Part shown: positions 59,001 through 64,000 of the stretch, piece after piece
Layout: each line of letters begins with the position of its first letter
Position numbering within the stretch: position 1 is the first letter of the stretch
Source of the DNA: Ahaetulla prasina
Lineage: Eukaryota > Chordata > Lepidosauria > Squamata > Colubridae
NCBI RefSeq assembly: GCF_028640845.1
Contig: NC_080548.1
Coordinates: 21,529,821-21,593,820, forward strand
Length of the DNA: 64,000 nucleotides
Reading direction: 5' to 3'
The notes under the pieces: generated by a model
What the model saw: only the letters and a program-made list of their open reading frames with translations
Databases searched by the model: none
What the model was told of the DNA's origin: nothing
Program-made: the position numbers and the translations under genes

Positions 59001-62000
59001 AACCTCATCTTAGACAGTCTATATGTTACTCAAATAGTAAAAACTATTTTTCAATCTTACTTGTCCCCTTCTCTTGATTCTAATCTCACTTCTCTTTTCA
59101 CAACTTTACAGTCTCTCATTTACAAATGTACACATCCCTATTTTGTTACACATATACGAAGCTATCAACCTTTTCCTGGTTTTCTCCAGGAAGGGAACAA
59201 TGTAGCAGACGCTGCGGCCTCTGCCTCCTCTCTTTTGACACTTTCTCCTGTCTCTCCTTGGGACAGTCACTCCTATTTTCATCAAAACAAAAAGGCGCTC
59301 AAACAATTTGGCTTCACGGCTGCTGAGGCATCTGATCATACATCAATGCCCTACTTGCAGCCGCCAAGGTAACTCTCTTCCGATGGGGGTCAACCCCAGA
59401 GGAACAGTGGCCTGTCAACTTTGGCAAATGGATGTAACTCAATATCCATCCTTTACCCCTTGGAAATCCATTGATACATATTCAGGTTTCATCATGGCAA
59501 CCTTGCAAAGGGGTGAAACCGCAAAACAAGTTATTAATCATTGTATTCGGACTTTCGTAACGTTGGGATGTCCAAAAACTCTAAAAACTGACAATGGACC
59601 AGCCTATACGAGCTCTGCCTTTGCACAATTTTGCCATCGCTGGTCAATAATCCATAAATTCGGCATTCCTTTCAATAGCCAGGGCCAGGCCATTATAGAG
59701 AGAGCGAATTTGACTCTTAAACAGGCCTTGGACAAACACTTGGGGTCAAAAGGCATCAGCCCCCCGACACTCCCGGCGTTGCAAAATGTATTAAATGTTT
59801 GCTTGTATTCATTGAATTTTCTTAATCTAACCGGATCTCCTGCCTCCACTGCTGCCTCGAGACAGTTTTCCGCTCCTCCCCTCCCCTCTTCTCGTCCTCT
59901 GGTATATTATAGGCATCTTCCGGATCCAGCTTGGAAAGGTCCAGCTCAATTGATTACCTGGGGAAAAGGCTACGCTGCAGTTCAATTGCCTGATCGAGTC
60001 CTGTGGGTTCCGGCTCGCTGTGTCCGCCCCTGTCATCTCAATCAACCAAAAGAGAAAGATGAAGATCCTCCTGATCCTATCACTGATCTCTCTTGCCTCT
60101 TCTGTCTCTAATGCCTCTTCCTCTCTTCCTAAATGTACATGAAAATTTCCCTTCTCTCTGCTACCCATTTCTCCTCTGGTGTATCTCGCTTCTTGCCCTC
60201 TTCCCACGTTTCTACCCCTGCAGCTCTCCGTTTGCAGCGCTCCTTATCCGGAGCACAGCAGAACCTGCATCGTCCCGCAAATTATACTTGGACTATTTTG
60301 GACTTCCAAGGAAGCGTCCTTCATTCCATCTCTAATCGAACTCTGTGGCCTTGGTTTCCTGCACTCTACTTTGACTTTGCTGAAATGCTGGTCGGCGCCC
60401 ATGGATTTAAACATAAAACAAAATGTAATCCTTCCCCTCGGGACGTCTGGTCAATTGGTCCAGGCCTGTATATCTGCCCAGGACATCTTACTGATCTCTC
60501 CCACCTAGATGAATGTGGGACCATCTCTGATTGGTATTGCAAGTCCTGGCAATGTGTGTCAACCGGAAAGATTTGGTGGACTGCTCCCTATACTACTGAC
60601 TATATCAAAGCTGTACTAGGCCCTGATAACAATTTGCCTTGGAATTCCTGCTCCAATTGGGCCTGCTGCGGCGTTCGCCTCAATCCTATGACTGTTACTT
60701 TTACATCTCATGGAAGGAGTCTTCCGATTACTGAATGGCTTAAAGGGAAAAGATGGGGGGGAAGGTCGAGATAATTCGATTACAGACATCCAGGAAATAT
60801 ATTCATAATTCGTCTTACCATGTCCTTAGAAACATCCCCACCTGTGGGCCCAAACAAACAAGTCAATTCGCCCTTTTTACAGCCCTTGATTAAAAGCAAC
60901 AATCCATTGGTGTCCTTGGTCTCCTCTGCGCATGATGCCCTTGTGGCAGCCCGTACTTTTCCTAACAATGATAGTAGGTGTTGGCTGTGTCTGTCTTCTC
61001 AACCCCCTTTTTATGAGGCCATAGGTTCCCCCTACCTTTTACCAATAGCACCTCAGATACTGGTTGCAGGTGGTCTAACTCTTCTATAACGGTATCCTCA
61101 ATTGAAGGTCAAGGTTGTTGCCTTGGGTATGTACCCTCTAACTTTTCTCACTATTGTATCAATGCCTCCTCGGATGCCTATACTTCCTGCACAATATACT
61201 TGTCCAAAGAAAGGCTAGGACTTGACACTGGAGGGTGGACTATAATACACACTACTCTATTAACTGCAGATCTTTCCAAACGTTTAAACGGTCAGTTTTT
61301 TATTCCTTCCAATGGCTCTATTTGGGCCTGCTCTACGGGTGCTACTGCATGTGTCAGTGGAGACATTTTACACACCAAACACGCTTTTTGCATTCAGGTT
61401 TATCTTCTCCCTAAAATGTCTGTTTTTTCCAATAATGAGTTCTTTTCTCGCATGGAAACACCCCAATACCTTCCACGAACCAAGGGGGGGGTGGTTCCAA
61501 CTATGCCTTTGGCCCTTCTCCTGGGCCTAGGAGCCACTGGTGCTGCAACTGGAATCGCAGGAATGGTTGTGGCTGACAAAAACATCCGCAGGCTCAGTAT
61601 TGAAATAGATGCTGATCTCAGGCGCATTGAGCAATCTATGGTTGCCCTCCAAAATTCCCTGACCTCTCTCTCCGAAGTTGTATTACAAAATAGAAGGGGT
61701 TTGGACTTGCTATTCTTAAAACAGGGCGGTCTGTGTGTAGCTTTGAAAGAAGAATGTTGTTTTTACACTGAAAGTTCTGGTGTTGTGCTTGACTCTATGG
61801 CAGAATTAAATACCCGATTGAAAGATAGAGAAAAAGAGCGTTCTCAATCCCACACGTGGTATCAGGGAATGTTTAATCTCTCTCCCTGGTTGACCACCCT
61901 CCTCTCTGCCCTAGCTGGTCCTCTGATTTTGTTGCTCCTTGCATGTACAATTGGCCCATGTGTCATGGGGAGAGTTCTAGCATTTTTGAAACAAAGACTA

Positions 62001-64000
62001 AACAGTATTGGAGATGATGTCCTCTTGCTAAGGAACACTGTTGAAAATGAATATAAACAACCTCTTTTAGAATTAGCCTCTGAGGCTGATGAAGACTCTG
62101 AATCGGGAACCATTCCTTTGGAAAAGTGTACTGACTCCCTGCGGGCTCTCCCGGAGGGGGGATCCACTGGGGATGTCATAGCTTTAGAAGAATATTACCC
62201 ATCTTAAAAAATAAAAACAGAGGACATATGGATATATCATTTACCCATCTTAAAAAATAAAAACAGAGGACATATGGATATATCATTGGTTCAGGTTTTC
62301 TTAGGCCTCACAGCCGGGAGAACTTGACTTGACTTTTTTCAGTGCTACATGACAGACATGATTAATAGTCTTTCCCTGAATTAGGTTTCTATTCCGCTGA
62401 ACATTCCCTGAGTTAGATGCATAGTTTTGCTCTCCCTGAAGTGGGCCCCTACCTTTCCCTGAGTTAGTTTTACATTCCTGAGTTGGGTTTCTATTCAGGT
62501 AAAATGCATGATTTCCTGAAAAACACGTGGTATTTTGCTAATACGTATACTCTAAACGCTTGCTGATTGGTGATGTTAAGTTTCTATATGCTAATTCCCT
62601 CCTTGCTGTAGTTACCCCTCCCTGCTAAAACTGCATAATAAAAGAGACTGTTGCGATCTAAGGGGGATCTTTTTACAACATTCCTTTTACAACCCCTTTC
62701 TTCGTGCTCTCTCTTGAAGAACTCCTGGTGTGGTGTCTTTTATTTGGCTTCTTTCGTCCTTGCGAGGACCCACTAAATTGTCTCAGCGAGGGCTGAGACC
62801 CGTTCCTGCGGGAACCCAGGACAACATTAACAGGGAACCTAGGACAACAAATAAGTGTTGCAGACCAACAGCAACAAATGACAATGTAACCCAAGACTCA
62901 GAGCAAACACTTCACATATACAGTACATGGTAAACGCAGTCCTACCCAAATCATTAACATACCATGTTGTATATTTTAATAATCCACTACTTAAGTTTGA
63001 ATGTTGTAAATAGGTGCTTTCTTATTAACTGCCCAAGGAGCTGCTGATCCAGTTCTACAGAGGAATTATTGAGTCTGACATCTGCACCTCTATAACTGTC
63101 GGGTTTGGTTCTGCAACCCAACAAGACAGGTACAGACTTCAGAGGATAATTAGAACTGCAGAAAAAATAATAGCTATCAACCTGCCTTCCATTGAGGACC
63201 TGTATACTGCACGAATCAAAAAGAGGGCGGGGAAAATATTTACGGACCCCTTACATCCTGGGCATAAACTGTTTCAACACCCACCCTCAAAACGACACTA
63301 TAGAGCATAGCACACCAGAACAACTAGACACAAGAACAGTTTCTTCCCGAACACCATCACTCTGCTAAACAAATAATTCCCTCAACACTGTCAAACTAGT
63401 TATTAAATCTGCACTACTATTAATCTTCTCATCATTCCCATCACCCATCTCCTTCCACTTATGACTGTAACTTTGTTGCTTGTATCCCTACAATTTATAC
63501 TGATATTGTTTCCTGATTGCTTATTTGTACCCTATGACTATCATTAAGTGTTGTACCTTAGAATTCTTGATGAACGTATCTTTTATGTACACTGAGAGCA
63601 TATGCACCAAGACAAATTCCTTGTGTGTCCAATCACACTTGGCCAATAAAAATTCTATTCTATTCTATTAGGCTAGTAAATAAAGCAATAAAAACATGGA
63701 GATTTTGTATTGCGAACAATTTGGAGAATCAAAAGCTCATCCCTTTATAAACTCTTGTAAAAACTGGGTAAAGTGAAATAGGTACAATTACCTTAAAGAG
63801 TATGAAAAGCTTTATTGAGATTTAAGTGTTCCCAGTATACTGCTACCCTACAGCAATTATATTACAAGCGATTTTAAGGATTAACATTCTTAAAGACAGG
63901 GCCAAATGTTTATTTTCCCACACCTTTACCTTGCCAGCCAAGGATATTGCGGGCAAACTCCACAACGGCCAACTGCATTCCCAGACAGACTCCTATAGAA
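46988..64000 (-). CDS. CTPS1: CTP synthase 1, last seven coding exons (5' part outside window)
   Basis: CTP synthase makes CTP from UTP, ATP and glutamine in the cytosol and can form filaments. The minus-strand join is 64000-63930 (partial), 55914-55871, 55203-55107, 52151-52096, 51990-51894, 49443-49299 and 47072-46988, and all phases agree. These exons form the glutamine-hydrolysing class I amidotransferase half: GVCLGMQ carries the nucleophile Cys, and YHPEF carries the His and Glu of the triad. The Ser-rich tail ([20 protein letters not shown]) separates CTPS1 from CTPS2. The second intron from the right holds a 6.9-kb provirus in antisense orientation. The synthetase half lies beyond the right edge. 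Confidence 0.96.
47423..48201. mobile_element. TIR element, same family, longer interior
   Basis: TACCATATTTTTCAGAGTAT and ACTCCGAAAAATACGGTA ends. The interior has GC-rich near-direct repeats (GCACACTGCTGCCAATCGC-like). It lies in the last CTPS1 intron. Confidence 0.82.
48338..48826. repeat. ~490-bp polypurine (GGGAGA)n-type tract
   Basis: Almost pure A/G on the plus strand, with ACAGG and AAACAGG interruptions that recur in longer periods (about 60-100 bp). The transcribed CTPS1 RNA would read it as pyrimidines. The long frames across it are compositional artefacts. Confidence 0.92.
49299..49443 (-). CDS. CTPS1: CTPS1 exon with amidotransferase His-Glu dyad
   Basis: After CCTCTAG it encodes [20 protein letters not shown] and [20 protein letters not shown], ending CRLSP at CCCAG/GTAAGT. 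HPE in YHPEF supplies the catalytic His and Glu. Confidence 0.96.
49650..50284 (+). mobile_element. Probable LTR of an unclassified retroelement
   Basis: Related to 33595-34215. It starts TGTTGCGGTCCGCC and has AATAAAG near 50213-50219, about 70 bp before its end, as in R-U5 of an LTR. It is inserted between inverted arms (TTCTTGGTGCTTTCTGAGC near 49554 and the complement ending near 50332) of a MITE. Confidence 0.6.
50576..51459. mobile_element. hAT-type element inside the nest
   Basis: Starts CAGTGGTGAAATCC and ends GGATTTCACCCCA. CTTTATTG on both sides (50568-50575 and 51460-51467) is exact. It carries three tandem GGGGAAGGATACTGCAAAAT units near 50640-50780. Confidence 0.92.
50816..51370 (+). 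mobile_element. Solo LTR, innermost insertion
   Basis: 555 bp from TGTTGTGTCTCGCCC to GGGACACGACA, TG...CA ends, and an exact 5-bp repeat AGAGG on both sides (50811-50815, 51371-51375). A TATATAAAGG box at 51190-51199 gives the plus orientation. Comparison with 14184-14200 shows the empty site. Confidence 0.93.
51894..51990 (-). CDS. CTPS1: CTPS1 exon
   Basis: After TTCGTAG it encodes [20 protein letters not shown] and [12 protein letters not shown], ending in G before GTGAGC. A MITE containing nested insertions ends about 100 bp away at 51796. Confidence 0.94.
52096..52151 (-). CDS. CTPS1: CTPS1 56-nt exon
   Basis: After CCAATAG it encodes (R)[18 protein letters not shown], ending GAG before GTACGG. 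Phase 2 entry matches the preceding exon. Confidence 0.94.
52336..52687. mobile_element. hAT-type CpG-rich element
   Basis: GGGTATCAAACTCAAAGGCC at the left and TAGTTTGACACCCG at the right. Reversed relative to the copy at 32637. Confidence 0.83.
52690..52986 (-). mobile_element. tRNA-derived SINE, third family
   Basis: Reverse head GAGAGCCAGTTTGGTCTAGA, with an expanded (GA)n/(GGGA)n tract at 52812-52876 inside it. Confidence 0.7.
53512..53648 (+). mobile_element. LINE 3' end, ATTCT-ended
   Basis: GTACCTTGATGAACGTATCT to GGCCAATAAAAATTCTATTC, same as 63535-63668. No coding part. Confidence 0.82.
53734..54014. mobile_element. hAT-type element, CAGTGATGGCGAACC family
   Basis: CAGTGATTGTGAAACTTTTT and GATTCACCATCATGG ends, related to 36299-36942 without the nested insertion. 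Confidence 0.75.
54120..54862 (+). mobile_element. L2-like LINE, 3' part
   Basis: Broken ORF2 C-terminus ([46 protein letters not shown]) and the 3' end CACCGCCCTGAGTCCTTCGG with an (ATT)n tail at 54842-54860. Confidence 0.9.
55107..55203 (-). CDS. CTPS1: CTPS1 exon
   Basis: After CTTCTCAG it encodes [20 protein letters not shown] and then [12 protein letters not shown], ending in a lone A before GTACGC. This is a conserved amidotransferase loop region. Confidence 0.95.
55871..55914 (-). CDS. CTPS1: CTPS1 44-nt exon
   Basis: A microexon-sized segment after TCCACAG encoding (D)[14 protein letters not shown]. The split Asp codon joins the G that ends the catalytic-Cys exon. Donor is GTAAGT. 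The provirus sits about 100 bp from this exon on its upstream side in transcript terms. Confidence 0.92.
56016..56619 (+). repeat. ERV 5' LTR
   Basis: Begins TATGGATATATC and ends CAGCAACA. U3 carries several copies of a TTCCCTGAGTTAG-like motif at about 56112-56240. A TATA-like ATAATAAAAG lies near 56378-56387. The U5 side has short inverted repeats (for example CGTTCCTGCGGGAAC) and two direct copies of a GGGAACCnAGGACAACA motif. Confidence 0.93.
56622..56636 (+). promoter_or_regulatory. Retroviral primer-binding site, tRNA-Pro type
   Basis: TGGGGGCTCGTCCGG lies two bases after the LTR end, complementary to the 3' end of proline tRNA. Proline priming is common in gamma-type retroviruses. 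The last three positions of the usual 18-nt site differ. Confidence 0.9.
56730..56736 (+). promoter_or_regulatory. Likely proviral major splice donor
   Basis: GTAAGTA directly precedes the Gag ATG at 56737. A strong donor in the leader is expected for making spliced env mRNA. Use is inferred, not shown. Confidence 0.55.
56737..57513 (+). CDS. gag: ERV Gag N-terminal fragment (matrix)
   Basis: The 258-residue frame starts MGSSNSK, with Gly2 and Ser6 fitting an N-myristoylation signal for membrane targeting of matrix. Later residues form Ser/Pro-rich stretches (residues 60-110 and 150-210). No capsid major homology region and no CCHC zinc knuckle are seen before the stop, so capsid and nucleocapsid functions are lost or shifted out. 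It is much shorter than a normal Gag. Confidence 0.75.
   Translation: MGSSNSKVSSLHRNELYSLVKKANCLQKVNGTTVYPLSKKSLTSFLSYVHAYESPSVSVAASAPPADTALSPSAASPPPPEDTDTAAGTLSALVALSSLSLRTEPPISAYPLNLNPAGGGQPVHENINVRVLKNLKDFLRHLLSVPSVPMPAHSFPSSSLSPHSEPSKHIELESVLYQMPVSSIPALKTASFPLPASLPPEHPSLSPMGDQQLIWFNCFSISGNNLEKNLLTATTWETLGTFSMKVQEPLQKFCPSGT
57514..58960 (+). other. Unassigned internal proviral segment
   Basis: This occupies the place where capsid, nucleocapsid, protease and reverse transcriptase should lie, but I see no matching frame. It is T- and TG-rich with a (TG)n run at 57856-57898 and a reversed CR1 3' end at 58476-58568. It may be replacement DNA or badly decayed pol. Confidence 0.5.
58476..58568 (-). 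mobile_element. CR1/L3 3'-end fragment inside the provirus
   Basis: Reverse complement of the 3' end seen at 1020-1130 (GTTGGACTAGAAGACCTCC type). It either inserted after integration or was carried by the provirus. Confidence 0.75.
58962..60111 (+). pseudogene. pol: ERV pol remnant: RNase H end and integrase, frameshifted
   Basis: One frame (to 59372) covers a likely RNase H end, a linker and the His-His part of the integrase zinc region (FHQNKK). A second frame (from about 59308) carries CPTC and then the core with acidic residues in [19 protein letters not shown] and [10 protein letters not shown], i.e. a D-D-E triad. The C-terminal domain follows, with [18 protein letters not shown]. The frame changes near 59300-59340, splitting the zinc-binding domain. 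The core motifs look like beta/alpha-type retroviral integrases. Reverse transcriptase and protease are missing upstream. Confidence 0.85.
60133..62207 (+). pseudogene. env: ERV envelope gene, broken in the surface subunit
   Basis: A surface-subunit frame runs from 60133 to a stop at 60772-60774. The same frame then continues to another stop near 61089 and includes CWLC (near 60975), the CXXC motif of gamma-type envelopes. A frame change near 61040-61090 moves coding into the frame that runs to 62207. That last part holds a hydrophobic fusion-peptide-like segment, a coiled coil, CVALKEECC (CX6CC), a membrane span around [15 protein letters not shown] and a long cytoplasmic tail. I see no canonical furin site before the fusion peptide. 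The transmembrane half looks intact and the surface half does not. Confidence 0.85.
62195..62286 (+). repeat. 46-bp tandem duplication spanning polypurine tract and U3 edge
   Basis: Copies at 62195-62240 and 62241-62286 each run from TTACCCATCTTAAAAAATAA through the purine-rich tract to the first bases of U3 (TATGGATATATCAT). It overlaps the env stop region and the 3' LTR start. Confidence 0.92.
62273..62876 (+). repeat. ERV 3' LTR
   Basis: The same 604 bp as the 5' LTR. I found no difference on line-by-line reading. It is followed by the target duplication AATGAC, and preceded by a duplicated 46-bp stretch containing the A/G-rich tract that should prime plus-strand synthesis. Confidence 0.93.
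63035..63668 (+). mobile_element. LINE 3' part with ATTCT tail
   Basis: A decayed ORF2 C-terminus ([32 protein letters not shown]) and the 3' end CACTTGGCCAATAAAAATTC, then (ATTCT)n. It is non-LTR reverse-transcriptase related. Clade uncertain (CR1/Rex1-like). Confidence 0.82.
63930..64000 (-). CDS. CTPS1: CTPS1 exon with catalytic cysteine (partial)
   Basis: The reverse strand reads [20 protein letters not shown] and then GWQ, ending in a single G before GTAAAG. The Cys in GVCLG is the amidotransferase nucleophile. The exon runs off the window. Confidence 0.95.

Larger units (their letters stand above)
56016..62876 (+). mobile_element. Endogenous retrovirus, near-complete in outline but internally deleted
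   Basis: A 6861-bp provirus lies in a CTPS1 intron, antisense to the gene. It has 604-bp LTRs at both ends and the direct repeat AATGAC on both sides (56010-56015 and 62877-62882). A proline-tRNA primer site, splice donor, Gag start, an RNase H/integrase remnant and an envelope remnant follow in order. Protease and most of reverse transcriptase are not recognisable. The LTRs appear identical by eye, so integration is recent. The integrase looks betaretrovirus-like and the envelope gammaretrovirus-like, so the element is a mosaic. Frames are broken in pol and env, so it is not autonomous. Confidence 0.95.

Overview
The window is vertebrate nuclear DNA, almost certainly from a snake. It has short exons with GT-AG introns and a dense squamate repeat load: CR1/L3 LINEs ending in (ATTCT)n, Sauria-type tRNA SINEs ending in ACCTTT repeats, many short hAT elements with 8-bp target duplications, Tc1 relics, LTR elements and a nearly intact endogenous retrovirus. 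Three genes are recognisable, in an order that matches the CTPS1-SLFNL1-SCMH1 block I recall from other vertebrates. Region 1-31.3 kb: the 3' part of SCMH1 (+ strand), a Polycomb-group protein. Ten coding exons carry two MBT repeats, a basic linker, the SLED domain and the C-terminal SAM domain. They sum to 1785 nt (594 codons plus stop) with every junction phase agreeing. Region 31.3-43.3 kb: SLFNL1 (+ strand), a Schlafen-like protein with an RRM-like N-terminus, an AlbA_2/Schlafen core and a coiled-coil tail ending in a CaaX-like motif. Its large core exon occurs twice, inside a ~1.54-kb tandem duplication. Both copies are open, phase 0-0 and flanked by intact splice sites. Region 45.3-64 kb: the 3' part of CTPS1 (- strand), CTP synthase. 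Seven exons of the glutamine amidotransferase half are visible, from the catalytic-cysteine exon at the right edge to the stop at 46988-46990. SCMH1 and SLFNL1 run in the same direction and CTPS1 converges on SLFNL1. They are unrelated housekeeping or regulatory genes and not a functional cluster. The intron between the last two upstream CTPS1 exons (55915-63929) holds a 6.86-kb retroviral provirus, antisense to CTPS1. It has 604-bp LTRs that I read as identical, a 6-bp target duplication, a proline-tRNA primer site, a Gag N-terminal frame, an integrase segment and a broken envelope frame, but no recognisable protease or reverse transcriptase. Most remaining intronic DNA is transposon-derived, often nested. 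The strongest items for follow-up are the duplicated SLFNL1 core exon, the young but internally deleted mosaic provirus with a 46-bp duplication at its polypurine-tract/LTR edge, a three-level nested insertion at 50.4-51.8 kb, and a hAT element made of successive long hairpins at 18.8-19.3 kb.
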